Source of the DNA: Actinoallomurus iriomotensis
GTDB lineage: Bacteria; Actinomycetota; Actinomycetes; Streptosporangiales; Streptosporangiaceae
Reading direction: 5' to 3'
Length of the DNA: 64,000 nucleotides
NCBI RefSeq assembly: GCF_030269445.1
Contig: NZ_BSTJ01000002.1
Span: forward strand, 372,001 to 436,000
In this document: in pieces, positions 27,698-37,143 of the stretch
Layout of the letters: the number at the start of each line of letters is the position of its first letter
Position numbering within the stretch: the first letter of the stretch is position 1
Program-made: the position numbers and the translations under genes
Notes under the pieces: model-generated
Databases searched by the model: none
Told to the model about the DNA's origin: nothing
Seen by the model: only the letters and a program-made list of their open reading frames with translations

Positions 27698-29624
27698 CGG
27701 TCGTGAACTCCGCATCGATCACGTCCTCGTCGCCCCCGGCCCCGGGACCGCTTTCGGGGCCCCCACCGGCGCCCGGTCCGCCCGGCGCGCCCGGTCCGCC
27801 CGGTCCGCCGGGCCCGGACGGACCCGCCCCGGCGGCGGCACTGGTGAGGCCGTAGAAGACCTGCTGCAGCTCGGCGGCCAGGTTCCGGAGCCGCTCGACC
27901 GGCGCCTCCTCCTTGATCGCCTGGCGGGCGTCGCCGACGAGCATCTCCGCACGCGCCTTCTCGTGCGTGGGGACGCTCTCGCCGAGCTCCTGCAGCCGCT
28001 TCTCGACCTGGTACGCGATCGAGTCGAGCTGGTTGCGAGCGTCGATCATCTCGCGCAGGCGCTCGTCCTCGGAGCGGTGCTGCTCGGCGTCCTTGACCAT
28101 CCGCTCGATCTCGGACTGGTCGAGGTTCGTGGTCTCGCTGATCGTGACCTTCTGCTCGGCGCCGGTGTCCTTGTCGCGGGCGGAGACGTTGAGGATGCCA
28201 TTGGCATCGATGTCGAAGGTGACCTCGATCTGCGGTACGCCGCGCGGGGCCGGACGAATGTTCTCCAGCCGGAACCGTGCCAGGACCCGGTTGTCGGCGG
28301 CCCGCTCGCGCTCGCCCTGTAGGACCACCACGTCGACAGCGGTCTGGTTGTCTTCCGCGGTGCTGAAGGTCTCCGTGCGCCGGGCGGGAATCGTGGTGTT
28401 CCGCTCGATGATCTTGGTCATGACACCGCCGAGCGTCTCCAGGCCCAGCGACAGCGGGGTGACGTCGAGCAGGACGACGTCCTCCACCTCGCCCTTGATG
28501 ACGCCGGCCTGGGCCGCGGCGCCCAGCGCGACGACCTCGTCCGGGTTGACCGTCATGTTCGGGTCCTTGCCGCCGGTCAGGCGCCGCACCAGAGCCTGCA
28601 CAGCCGGGATGCGTGTGGACCCACCGACGAGGATCACCTCGTCGATGTCGTTCGCGGTGACCTTGGCATCGGCCATGACCGTCTCCACCGGGCCGACGGT
28701 GCGTTCGATCAGGTCACCCGTGATCTGCTCGAACGTCGAGCGCATCAGCGTGGTGTTCAGATGCTTGGGGCCGGTCGCGTCCGCGGTGATGAAAGGGAGG
28801 TTGATCGTCGTCTGGGTAACCGAGGACAGCTCGACCTTGGCCTTCTCCGCCGCCTCGAACAGGCGCTGCAACGCCTGCGGATCATTGCGCAGGTCGATGC
28901 CGTTGTCCCGCTGGAACTCATCGGCGATGTGGTCGACGATCCGGCGGTCGAAATCGTCGCCGCCGAGGTGCCCGTCACCGGCCGTCGCGAGGACCTCCAC
29001 GACCCCCTCGCCGATGCTGAGCAGGCTCACGTCGAACGTGCCGCCGCCGAGGTCGAAGATGAGGACCGTCTCATTCGCGCCCTTGTCCAGCCCGTAGGCC
29101 AGCGCCGCCGCGGTCGGCTCATTGATGATCCGCAGCACCTCGAGGCCGGCGATCTTCCCTGCGTCCCTCGTGGCCTGGCGCTGCGCGTCGTTGAAGTAGG
29201 CGGGGACCGTGATGACCGCCTCGGTCACCCTCTCGCCGAGGAACTTGCCGGCGTCGTCGGCGAGCTTGCGCAGCACCAGCGCGGAGATCTCCTCCGGTGC
29301 GTACAGCTTGCCCCGCACATCGAAACGGACGGCCCCGTCCGGGCCGGCCACCACGTCGAACGATACGGCGTTGATCTCGCTGGCCACCTCGTCGTACCGG
29401 CGGCCGATGAACCGCTTGGCCGAGTAGATGGTGCCTTTGGGGTTGAGGATCGCCTGCCGGCGCGCGAGCTGCCCCACCAGGCGCTCGCCCTGTTCGGTGA
29501 AGGCCACCACAGACGGCGTCGTACGCGACCCCTCGCTGTTCGGGACCACGGTGGGGTGGCCGTCCTCCGTCGTGGCGATGACGGAGTTCGTGGTGCCGAG
29601 ATCTATTCCGACTGCCTTAGCCAT
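27690..29624 (-). CDS. dnaK: DnaK (Hsp70) chaperone
   Basis: A 644-residue Hsp70 starting [20 protein letters not shown] with GGGAGG upstream. It has the phosphate-2 motif [14 protein letters not shown] and adenosine motif [17 protein letters not shown]. The substrate domain ([20 protein letters not shown]) leads to a helical lid and a Gly/Pro-rich tail ending DAEFTTDE. It is the first gene of the leftward operon dnaK-grpE-cbpA-cbpM-clpB-trx-reductase. A stress-dedicated second DnaK is likely, because actinomycetes usually also carry a housekeeping dnaK-grpE-dnaJ-hspR locus, but this window cannot prove it. The right 71-bp repeat begins 102 bp upstream. Confidence 0.97.
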   Translation of the reverse strand: MAKAVGIDLGTTNSVIATTEDGHPTVVPNSEGSRTTPSVVAFTEQGERLVGQLARRQAILNPKGTIYSAKRFIGRRYDEVASEINAVSFDVVAGPDGAVRFDVRGKLYAPEEISALVLRKLADDAGKFLGERVTEAVITVPAYFNDAQRQATRDAGKIAGLEVLRIINEPTAAALAYGLDKGANETVLIFDLGGGTFDVSLLSIGEGVVEVLATAGDGHLGGDDFDRRIVDHIADEFQRDNGIDLRNDPQALQRLFEAAEKAKVELSSVTQTTINLPFITADATGPKHLNTTLMRSTFEQITGDLIERTVGPVETVMADAKVTANDIDEVILVGGSTRIPAVQALVRRLTGGKDPNMTVNPDEVVALGAAAQAGVIKGEVEDVVLLDVTPLSLGLETLGGVMTKIIERNTTIPARRTETFSTAEDNQTAVDVVVLQGERERAADNRVLARFRLENIRPAPRGVPQIEVTFDIDANGILNVSARDKDTGAEQKVTISETTNLDQSEIERMVKDAEQHRSEDERLREMIDARNQLDSIAYQVEKRLQELGESVPTHEKARAEMLVGDARQAIKEEAPVERLRNLAAELQQVFYGLTSAAAGAGPSGPGGPGGPGAPGGPGAGGGPESGPGAGGDEDVIDAEFTTDE

Positions 29625-29725
29625 GCCATCCTCCCGGCCGGTCCGGCGGAGCCTCGACTTCGGAGGGAACCTGACCGGCTCAGATGCCCGAGGTCCTGTG
29701 TCGATACGCCTACATCTCGACGCTC

Positions 29726-29796
29726 GCCCATCGTGGGGCCGGTCGCATCCTCAGCCTGGGTAGACATGGCGGTTCTGTTGCCCGGCCATGGCGCGG
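29726..29796 (-). repeat. 71-bp inverted repeat, right copy
   Basis: Exact reverse complement of 19863-19933. It sits 102 to 172 bp upstream of dnaK. In orientation relative to the next gene inward it is the same as the left copy. No target-site duplication is seen just outside the two copies. Confidence 0.95.
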
Positions 29797-29849
29797 TGTG
29801 ACATCCCCGATCGTGTAGTGCGGCCGGCGCCGGGTGGCCTCGTGCCGGC

Positions 29850-30299
29850 CTACAGCAGGAGGTCGAACACGCGGGCGACGCGTTCCCAATGCTCGGTTTG
29901 CGGGTTCTTCAGCTTCGGATCGATCAGTTTGAACGCACGGGCGAGCGCGACACTCAGCCCTCCGGCGATCTGTGGCAGGCCGGCCTCGGTCTCGTCCGCG
30001 ACCATCAGCTCGAACGGCGGATGCTTGGCGAGCCGCTCGAGGAGCGACGCGAGCTCGATCTCCTCCTCGAGCTTGCGGAACTCATGGATGCTCTCCTGCA
30101 AGCCCTTGGTCACGGGTAGATCGTGCGGCTGAATGATGTCGCGGGCGTTGGCCTTCGCGTGTGCCTGACCGATGAGGATCAGGTCGTAGATCTTGCCGTC
30201 GACGAAGTCGTCGTAGCGCTTGAGGTCGTCCTTGTCGATGTCCAGGCTCGCGGCCGCACGGAACAGGCGCTGAAACTGCGGGATGCCGGTCGGGGGCAT
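29850..30299 (-). CDS. DUF1931-family protein (histone-fold-like)
   Basis: A 149-residue protein typical of DUF1931: MPPTGIPQFQRLFRAAASLD at the start, then DKDDLKRYDDFVDGKIYDLI and HAKANARDIIQPHDLPVTKG. The ARDIIQPHDLPVTKG stretch is like the loop after the long helix of histone folds, and structures of this family show a doubled histone-like fold. ATG 30299 has aggaggtga upstream. DNA binding is plausible but unproven. It stands alone just outside the right repeat, on the same strand as dnaK. Confidence 0.85.
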   Translation of the reverse strand: MPPTGIPQFQRLFRAAASLDIDKDDLKRYDDFVDGKIYDLILIGQAHAKANARDIIQPHDLPVTKGLQESIHEFRKLEEEIELASLLERLAKHPPFELMVADETEAGLPQIAGGLSVALARAFKLIDPKLKNPQTEHWERVARVFDLLL

Positions 30300-30566
30300 G
30301 GGTATCACCTCCTGCCCCCAGCCTTGACTCGGGACGGGTTCGCGGCATCCCACGATCGGACGGGGTATCAGCCGCGGCGGCGTCCAGGCGCGTCTCGGTC
30401 CCAGTGCTTCCAGTGACCGACGACCAAGCCGCGTGACCGCAAGTCGACGTCGACGCGCGGATTCGGGCCCCCGCGCCCCAGCCAACTGCTAGGCGCATCG
30501 GTTTCACCCAGCGTCGTACGCTGCCATTATGCGGATCGATGACCGGTATCCAGCGGTGACGCCCCG

Positions 30567-31895
30567 ATGAAAGTCCGGCGCCCTCGCGCACAGACCGCTG
30601 ACCACAGGTTCGCCCGGGCCGTCCGCGCCATCCTCGCGCCCCTCCGCCGATGCGTGACGACCGCGGAACGGGACCCTGAATCCGACGAACCCGACGGCCC
30701 TCTGGGCGAGGCCGACTGCGAAGGCGCCTTCGAGTCTCTGCTGGCGAAGCTGGAGCTCTGCCAGATCCAGGTCAGGAGTCTCGCGGACGAGCAGGTGGCG
30801 CTCCGCCGGATGGCGGTGCTGGCCGCCCAGGCAGTACCGCCGGAGAAGATCTTCGGCGCGGTGTCCCGCGAGATCGGCGAGCTTCTCGGGACCGACTACG
30901 TGGTCATCAACCGCTACGGGCCGGACGACACCACGACATCGGTCGGCCACTGGGGCAGGCCGGGGAGCCCCGACGTCATGCCGCCCCTGGCCGGACACTG
31001 GCCGATCCAGAACGGCTCCGTGACCGAGATCGTGGCACGGACCGGCAAGCCGGCGCGCATCGCCGACTACCTCCACGCCGAGACCGAGATGGGCGAATGG
31101 GCGCGCGAGCGTGGTATCAGGTCCGTCGTCGCTTGCCCCGTCATGGTCAAGGGACGGGTTTGGGGGATGATCGCCTCTCTCAGCACCGAAGCGCAGCCCG
31201 AGGACACGGAGGCACGCATCCTCGAGCTCGGCGTGTTCGCCAGCGCCGCCATCGACAGCGCCGAGACCGGTACCGAGCTGCATGCCTCCCGTGCCCGCGT
31301 CATCGCCGCCTCCGACGCGACCCGCCGCCGCATCGAACGCAATCTTCACGACGGGGTGCAGCAGCGGCTTATCTCACTCGGCCTTCAGCTACGCGCGGCG
31401 GAGGCGTGCCTCGAACCCGGGCAGGCCGTGCTCCGGAACCAGCTGGCCCGGACCGCTCAGGGTTTGACGGACGTGCTGGAGGACCTGCGCGAGATCTCGC
31501 GCGGGCTCCATCCGGCCTCGCTCTCGCGTGGTGGGCTGCGGCCCGCCCTCAAGTCGCTGGTGCGCCGATTCGCGATGCCGGTCGAGCTCAACGTGAGCAT
31601 CGACGAACGCCTGCCCGAGCCCGTCGAGGTGGCGGTCTACTACATCGTGTCCGAAGCATTGACCAACGCGCTCAGACACGCGCAGGCGAACAGGGTTCGC
31701 GTCGACCTGTCCATAGACAGCGGAGCGGTGCGCGTCTCGGTCCACGATGACGGAATCGGCGGCGTCGAGCTCGGCGGCGGATCAGGGCTCATCGGCCTGA
31801 GAGACCGGACCGAGGCCCTCGGCGGCACGTTGCAGCTCGAGAGCCCCCTGGGCGAGGGCACGTCGCTGCTGCTCAAGATCCCGCTGCACGACTGA
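30567..31895 (+). CDS. GAF-domain sensor histidine kinase (NarL/DesK class), orphan
   Basis: A 442-residue soluble kinase. Residues about 85-235 form one GAF domain (GTDYVVINRYGPDDTTTSVG and SVVACPVMVKGRVWGMIASL). The HisKA_3 dimerisation helix carries the phospho-accepting His in ERNLHDGVQQRL (about 260). The HATPase_c domain has SEALTNALRHAQANRVRVDL and DDGIGGVELGGGSGLIGLRD. No membrane helix is seen, so the signal is intracellular. The layout recalls DevS/DosT-like kinases but with a single GAF, and no heme ligand can be assigned. No response regulator gene adjoins it. Confidence 0.9.
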   Translation: MKVRRPRAQTADHRFARAVRAILAPLRRCVTTAERDPESDEPDGPLGEADCEGAFESLLAKLELCQIQVRSLADEQVALRRMAVLAAQAVPPEKIFGAVSREIGELLGTDYVVINRYGPDDTTTSVGHWGRPGSPDVMPPLAGHWPIQNGSVTEIVARTGKPARIADYLHAETEMGEWARERGIRSVVACPVMVKGRVWGMIASLSTEAQPEDTEARILELGVFASAAIDSAETGTELHASRARVIAASDATRRRIERNLHDGVQQRLISLGLQLRAAEACLEPGQAVLRNQLARTAQGLTDVLEDLREISRGLHPASLSRGGLRPALKSLVRRFAMPVELNVSIDERLPEPVEVAVYYIVSEALTNALRHAQANRVRVDLSIDSGAVRVSVHDDGIGGVELGGGSGLIGLRDRTEALGGTLQLESPLGEGTSLLLKIPLHD

Positions 31896-32038
31896 GGCTC
31901 GCGGCCGCCCGCCACGCCGGTGCGAGCACCGATCAGACCTCCGCGTCGGCCCGCCGCCTCCCCACGGACGAAACCGTATGGGCGCTGGACGAGTTCGCGG
32001 CGGTCGCCCGGTACGCGCAGCGGTAGACCTCGGAGGCG

Positions 32039-32389
32039 TTACTTCGGCTTGTCGAGCATGCCGTGCAGGTGGGCCGCGGCGACCTCGATGTCGTCGTACT
32101 TCCGCTGCGCCGCCCGCACCTCCGCGGCGATCACACCGCACCGGTGGACTCTGTCCAAGTCCCCGTAGGGGAACTTGTATCTGGACTTCTGGTCCTGGGA
32201 GTAGTCGTCGTCGATGCCGAGGTACCACCTGCCGTAGGCGTCGAATCCGAACTTCTCGATGAACTCGTTCTCCTGCTGTGTGGACGGCTGGTGTTCGCTC
32301 CATTCGCCCATCTCGTCGACGACTGCTCTCCCCTCGTCGATCAGTTTCTTCGCGTACTCGAAGGACCGCTCACTCAGCTTCACTGCCAT
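32039..32389 (-). CDS. Conserved-looking hypothetical protein
   Basis: This 116-residue soluble protein starts MAVKLSERSFEYAKKLIDEG and contains a tyrosine- and aspartate-rich core (FGFDAYGRWYLGIDDDYSQD) and a C-terminal helix ending HLHGMLDKPK. Balanced composition and third-position GC support a real gene. I do not know a family. It lies about 100 bp after hsp20 on the same strand, so a shared stress transcript is possible. ATG 32389 has aggtgagggg-type purines upstream. Confidence 0.7.
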   Translation of the reverse strand: MAVKLSERSFEYAKKLIDEGRAVVDEMGEWSEHQPSTQQENEFIEKFGFDAYGRWYLGIDDDYSQDQKSRYKFPYGDLDRVHRCGVIAAEVRAAQRKYDDIEVAAAHLHGMLDKPK

Positions 32390-32485
32390 GGCTTCCCCTC
32401 ACCAGCTGCTCGGGCCGCCCGGGGCGGGCGTGCCGGGCACCGTCCTAGGTCACCCCGGGCAGCTGCGCAGCGGGATGTGATGTCG

Positions 32486-33004
32486 TCAGCGCTCGCCTTC
32501 GGACCGTTCGCCTTCGGACCGTTTGCGTCCGGACCGGCCATCCGTGATCTCGATGCGGTGACCCTGGCCTCGCTTGGCCTTGGGAATGCGCAGCGTCAGG
32601 ACTCCCTCGTCCATGGACGCCTCCACGTTGTCCGCGTCGACATCGGAGGGCAGCGAGGCGTGATAGTGAAACCGCCCGGTCCGTAGCCGCAGTGCGTTCG
32701 AGCCCTCTTCTTCCTCTCTGACCTCGCCGTTCACACACAGCTCACGGTCACGAATAGCGATGTCGATGTCCGCAGGCGCGATGCCGGGCAGTTCCAGCCG
32801 GACGACGTAGCCCTCTTCGTTCTCGTCGATCTCCGCGACCGGCACCCAGGGCCGTTCGGCCTCGGTCTCGACCCCGGGCTGGATGAGCCCTGTCATGCGG
32901 TTGACCAGCTCCTGCACGTCCGCGAAAGGATCCCGCCGCAGCATCGTGGCCGGCTCCATCCCGTGTAGTCGGCCAGTTCTGGCACGCCTCATCGGCAAAG
33001 TCAT
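32486..33004 (-). CDS. Hsp20 small heat-shock protein
   Basis: A 172-residue alpha-crystallin-type chaperone. The crystallin domain (about residues 50-145) shows VPVAEIDENEEGYVVRLELP, then GRFHYHASLPSDVDADNVEA and the closing GVLTLRIPKAKRG (the conserved GVL motif). The C-terminus has two SEGER repeats. It holds unfolding proteins for DnaK/ClpB. ATG 33004 follows ggggg; an internal Met at residue 16 could also start. It is a frequent member of actinomycete hypoxia and dormancy regulons; no matching operator was identified here. Confidence 0.93.
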   Translation of the reverse strand: MTLPMRRARTGRLHGMEPATMLRRDPFADVQELVNRMTGLIQPGVETEAERPWVPVAEIDENEEGYVVRLELPGIAPADIDIAIRDRELCVNGEVREEEEGSNALRLRTGRFHYHASLPSDVDADNVEASMDEGVLTLRIPKAKRGQGHRIEITDGRSGRKRSEGERSEGER

Positions 33005-33083
33005 GGCATACCCCCAATTTTCTCGTGAGTGGCGCCCATATCGACGTCCGCTGTCCCCGTAGATCCACGGTCACCGCGACCGG

Positions 33084-36002
33084 CTAAGGGCGTACGGTCG
33101 CCGACGGGGCGTCCCCTTGCGGATACCCGGCCGTACTCCTGCCGACACGGGTCCTTCCTCCCTGGTCCGGCCGGTCACCATCGGGGGGCGTCCGTTGCCG
33201 GTTCTCCTCCATGACCCGCCGGGCCAGCTCAAGGCGTGAGCCGATCTGGAGCTTGCGGAAGATGTGACGGAGATGGAAGGCGGTCGTGTGCACGCTGATG
33301 AACAGTTGGTCGGCAACCTGCCGGTTGGTCAGTCCCTGGGCGACCAACCCGGAGATCCGGCGCTCGGTGTCGGTGAGGCTGCCCCAGCCCGAGACGGGAC
33401 GGTCGCCCTGTGTCCAGTGGCGGCGCCGCACGCCCAGCCGGCGAAGCCGGCGGCGCACCCGGGCTGCGTCCCGGGCCGCGCCGATGCCGTCGTAGCCGGC
33501 CAGGGCCTGGTCCAGGCCGGCGATGGCCGACTGGCGTGACCCGGTGCCCCGGCTCGCGGCCAAAGCGCCGAGGTCCTCCGCCGCGGACGCGCGTGCCCAC
33601 GGGTCGGCGTGGTCCATGGAGGCGCGGTCCAGTGCGCACGCGTCCCCGTCGAGCAGACCGCGAGCGTGTTCGGCGGCCGCCGCGACGGTGGGAAAGCCCG
33701 GGTTGTGGCGGGCGAGCCGTTCCGCGGCGCCGACCACGATCTCGGCTCGCGCGCGATCGTCCAGGGCGAGCGCGGTGCGTACCAGCCAGGCCGCCGCGGT
33801 GGGGTCGCTGACCAACACCCAGGAGTGCTCCGGCACCTGCTCGCACAGCTCCGCGAGCGCCGTCGCCACGGCACCGGCGCCATCGCGCGCCATCGCGATC
33901 TGGCTCGTCACGAGTGCGAAGCGGGCCTCCGCGTGCGGCGAACCGTACTCCGACAGCCCCGGCCGTGCCCGGTCGGCGTACCGCTGTGCGGCGTTCGGGT
34001 CCCCGGACCGCAACGCGGCGACGGCCAGCACCCCCAGCGCGGACGACATCAGCACGTGCGGGCCCGGCCCGCTGGTGGCCGCCAGGCCCGCCTCGGCCAC
34101 GGCGATCGCGTCGTCGAAGCGGCCCGCGGCCAGATGCAGGCGCGCGTGGAGCACGGCGGGCGCCGCCGCCCACACGAGACGTCCGCGCACCTTGGTGTCG
34201 TCGCCCGCGCTCGCCATCACCGACCGTGCCTCGTCCAGCCGCCGGACGTCGGTCAGGAGCATCGCCAGGATCATCCGGGGGTGAAGGCACCAAGCGTCGG
34301 TGGACGCCGCCCGGCGGACGGCCTCGTGGGCGAGCCGCAGGCCCTCGGCCAGCTCGTCCGCGTCCCACGCGGCCAGCGCGAGCGTGATGAACGCCCCGGT
34401 GACGAGGGCGTCGCCGTGGTCGCCGGACGCCTCGACGATCGCCTGCGCGTGCTGGCGCGCGAGCGTGTTGTCACGGTCGGCGACCTGGGCGTTGAGTAGT
34501 GCGAGTTCGGCGGCGTCGCGGAGCCGGTCCGGCAGACCCGGTTCGGCCAGTACGGTCGCGGCGTCCGCCGCGGCCTCGGCCGCCCGGCCCTGCATGTGCA
34601 GGATCTCCGACCGGAGGCAGCACAGGCCCGCGTGGGTGGCGGCGGTCAGCGGTTGGGTGAGGGCCGACTCGGTGAGACCGGCGGCCTCGTCCAGCCGGCC
34701 CGCCTCGATGAGCGTGCGGACGGCGGTGAGCGTGCGGACGGTCCAGGCCGGGTCGGCGGGATCGGTGAGGTTCACCACCCGCAGCGCGATGTCCGCCGCG
34801 GTCCGCGGTGAGACCGGCAGGACGTCGTCGACCAGCCGGTCCAGCGCGGCGAGGCCACGGGAATCGGCTGCGCGGACGCCCTGCATCAGATGCGCCGCGG
34901 CCGCCGTCGCGGGCCCGCCCCGGCCGAACAGGACGTCGCCGATCTCCCGATGCAGCGCCTTCCGGATGGGAACCGGAACGGCGTCGGTGACCGCCTGCCA
35001 CAGCAGGCCGTGCCGGAAGGCCAGCTCCTCCCTCGCGACGGTGAGCACACCCGCCGACAGCGCCTCGTCGAGCCGTGGGACGATCGCGGCCGTGGTCGTA
35101 CCAAGCACCGCGGCCACGGTGTCCGGCGAGAACGAGCGGCCCAGAATCGCGGTCACGGTCAGCAGATGACGGGTCCGCGGACTCAGCTGGTCGAGCAGGT
35201 GCCGTACCGCCGCCTGGAACCGCCGCGGCAGGCCGACCGCGACGAGACGTGCGCCACCGTCGCAGATCTGGATCCCGTCCTCGCCGCACAGCCCGGCGAT
35301 GAGCCCGGTGAGCAGGTACGGGTTACCGCCTGACTGGGCGACGAACGCCGCCAACGGCGGATCGGGCACGGCACCGAGCATGTCGATGACGATCCCGGTC
35401 AGCGCGTCGTCGTCGAGGGGCGGCAGCGTGATCCGCCGCGCACCGCCGTATTCGAGGAGGTCGAAGAGGCGGCCGGTGGCCTTCCCCACCTTCACCGTGC
35501 TGCGGGCCAGCAGCCACGCGACGGGCCGGCCCGCGAGCTGTGACATCCAGGCCCGCAGCGTCACGAGGGCCGCCGGCGCCACCAGCTGAAGGTCGTCGAG
35601 GCTAACCAGCACGGGACCGGCTCCTGCTCGTTCATCGAGGCCGGCGCGGATCCTCTCAACCCGCCACATGCGCCGGTCCGGCTCGGCGGACGGTCCCCCG
35701 CCCTCGGCGACCACGTCCTCGCCAAGGGCCGAAAGCAGCGACTCCACGAGCGGTATCCGGCCGAGCTCGAGCGCGCCGGCCGTCACCAACGAGAAGCCGC
35801 GCGCACGGGCCGTACGCGTCACCTCGCGGAGGAGACGGCTCTTGCCCATGCCGGGCTCGCCCTCGACGAGCAGGACTCCGGAGCGCCCCTCGTGCGCCGC
35901 GGCCAGCAGATCGAGGGCGGCGCTCCATTCGGCCGCACGACCGCGCATCGTCGCCGGCCCGTGAGCCTCCTCGGTGCAGTACGCCGGAAGGGTGGACATC
36001 AT
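33084..36002 (-). CDS. Large AAA-ATPase LuxR-type transcriptional regulator (LAL family)
   Basis: A 972-residue regulator. Residues about 15-250 are an AAA/STAND-type ATPase (Walker A VEGEPGMGKSRLLREVTR, Walker B PVLVSLDDLQL). The long middle (about 380-860) is helical and TPR-like. The C-terminus (about 885-945) is a LuxR helix-turn-helix (LTDTERRISGLVAQGLTNRQ, then VADQLFISVHTTAFHLRHIF). The start ATGATG overlaps the upstream DUF2267 gene stop, suggesting coupling; the second ATG (35999) is an equal candidate. LAL regulators respond to ligands or to ATP state. Its targets are unknown, but the surroundings suggest stress genes. Confidence 0.92.
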   Translation of the reverse strand: MMSTLPAYCTEEAHGPATMRGRAAEWSAALDLLAAAHEGRSGVLLVEGEPGMGKSRLLREVTRTARARGFSLVTAGALELGRIPLVESLLSALGEDVVAEGGGPSAEPDRRMWRVERIRAGLDERAGAGPVLVSLDDLQLVAPAALVTLRAWMSQLAGRPVAWLLARSTVKVGKATGRLFDLLEYGGARRITLPPLDDDALTGIVIDMLGAVPDPPLAAFVAQSGGNPYLLTGLIAGLCGEDGIQICDGGARLVAVGLPRRFQAAVRHLLDQLSPRTRHLLTVTAILGRSFSPDTVAAVLGTTTAAIVPRLDEALSAGVLTVAREELAFRHGLLWQAVTDAVPVPIRKALHREIGDVLFGRGGPATAAAAHLMQGVRAADSRGLAALDRLVDDVLPVSPRTAADIALRVVNLTDPADPAWTVRTLTAVRTLIEAGRLDEAAGLTESALTQPLTAATHAGLCCLRSEILHMQGRAAEAAADAATVLAEPGLPDRLRDAAELALLNAQVADRDNTLARQHAQAIVEASGDHGDALVTGAFITLALAAWDADELAEGLRLAHEAVRRAASTDAWCLHPRMILAMLLTDVRRLDEARSVMASAGDDTKVRGRLVWAAAPAVLHARLHLAAGRFDDAIAVAEAGLAATSGPGPHVLMSSALGVLAVAALRSGDPNAAQRYADRARPGLSEYGSPHAEARFALVTSQIAMARDGAGAVATALAELCEQVPEHSWVLVSDPTAAAWLVRTALALDDRARAEIVVGAAERLARHNPGFPTVAAAAEHARGLLDGDACALDRASMDHADPWARASAAEDLGALAASRGTGSRQSAIAGLDQALAGYDGIGAARDAARVRRRLRRLGVRRRHWTQGDRPVSGWGSLTDTERRISGLVAQGLTNRQVADQLFISVHTTAFHLRHIFRKLQIGSRLELARRVMEENRQRTPPDGDRPDQGGRTRVGRSTAGYPQGDAPSATVRP

Positions 36003-36775
36003 GGCTCCGGCAGCAGCACGTGGTAGTCCGGCGGCAGCTGGACGGTGACGTCGAAGTACTCTTCGTCCCGTACCGCCTCGCGCAACGTGGCGAAGACCGC
36101 GCGGGCGTACTCGCGCGCCTCGAGCGGGTCCACGCCCGCCAGCTCGGCGATGCGGTCCACGAACCGATCGAGCGACATCCGTCGCGCCGCCCCGCCGCTC
36201 GTGGCCCGGCCGCGTCTGAGCGGACCGTGCAGCGCGAGGGGAAGCCGCGGGATCAGGTCGTCCACCTCCCCACCGGCGATGCGTTCGGCGAGCGCCTCCA
36301 GTACGGCCTCGGTGGCGCGGCGTGCCTCGTCGGCGTCGAGGCCCGCGCGTTCGGCGACCTTGGCCAGGAAGTCTTCGGCCGGCATGACGTCGAAGAACCT
36401 GCACTGGGCCTCGGCGACCAGCGGTTCGAAGTCCTGGGGCAGCTCGTCGGCCACGTCGGCGATCTCGTCGCGGCTCACCGCCTGCCCGAGCGCGAAGAAC
36501 ACGGCATGCGCGTGCCGCTCGGCGGTCTCGACGTCAACACCCTCGCGCTCGGCGACGCGGCGCAGGAACTCATCGATGTCGAAGCCTTCGGCTGCGCGTT
36601 CGGTGTAGAGCCAGGGCTTCATCTCCGCGGGGAGCTGTTCGAGGAGGTCACGCGCCTGTCCGGGCGACAGGCGCTCGGCCAGCGTCACCAGGGTCGCCCG
36701 CGCGGCGCGCTCGGCCAAGTCGCCGCCGATGCCACCCTCGCGCTGCGTGACCTGGATGAACTCACGGTAGTCCAC
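35999..36775 (-). CDS. Tandem DUF2267 protein
   Basis: A 258-residue acidic protein made of two or more DUF2267-like helical repeats. The first begins MDYREFIQVTQREGGIGGDL and AEQLPAEMKP-type segments recur (LLEQLPAEMKPWLY, VADELPQDFEPLV, LIPRLPLALHGPL, VTVQLPPDYHVLLP). DUF2267 proteins accumulate in actinomycete stress islands; their role is unknown. The GTG at 36775 follows ggggaggag. Its TGA overlaps the start of the LAL regulator, so the two are made together, and this protein could be a partner or sensor for it. Confidence 0.83.
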   Translation of the reverse strand: MDYREFIQVTQREGGIGGDLAERAARATLVTLAERLSPGQARDLLEQLPAEMKPWLYTERAAEGFDIDEFLRRVAEREGVDVETAERHAHAVFFALGQAVSRDEIADVADELPQDFEPLVAEAQCRFFDVMPAEDFLAKVAERAGLDADEARRATEAVLEALAERIAGGEVDDLIPRLPLALHGPLRRGRATSGGAARRMSLDRFVDRIAELAGVDPLEAREYARAVFATLREAVRDEEYFDVTVQLPPDYHVLLPEP

Positions 36776-36786
36776 GGTCGCTCCTC

Positions 36787-36926
36787 CCCCGCTCAGGAGC
36801 GTCTCGGCGGCGTGCGACGAACGCGACCACACGCCCACGAGCGCGTATTCGGTCAATCGGTCAGGGACAACACGAAACCTCGATCGCCGAGCGACCCGCA
36901 TCGGCGAGACCGATCGATACGGCCAT
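36787..36926 (-). pseudogene. Second Gfo/Idh/MocA oxidoreductase relic (N-terminus only)
   Basis: From ATG 36926 the frame reads MAVSIGLADAGRSAIE and stops at 36861. Another frame continues with LTEYALVGVWSRSSHAAETL. The two pieces match the N-terminus of the interrupted gene at 17124 (VSVGLAGAGRSAAE and VGVWSRSPEAA-like). It is a truncated, frameshifted copy just before the DUF2267 gene. Confidence 0.6.
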
Positions 36927-37143
36927 GACCTCCACCGTAGCCACCGCCCGCCCGGCGTCCTGCGGTAGGTCGCGCCCGCCCGGGTGTCGTGATGGGAATG
37001 AGCGCACCACGCGCGCATCGGGGGACGTCATGAAGGCGGTCGTGGACCCGGGAGTCCCGAGACGTACGGGTCGACCAGGTGCCGGATCCCCCGATCGAGG
37101 CCCCGGGGCGACGACATCAGCTGGATGAAGGTCCTGGCGGCCG

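Noticed and set aside
29625-29725. HspR HAIR operator (CTTGAGT-N7-ACTCAAG) before dnaK
   Set aside because: No match found on either strand in this segment.
32486-32530. Short direct repeat at the hsp20 3' end
   Set aside because: It is only the codon-level repeat of two SEGER units in the C-terminal tail.
36925-37128. 67-codon plus-strand frame between DUF2267 and S4
   Set aside because: No family, no good ribosome site, composition of non-coding GC-rich DNA.
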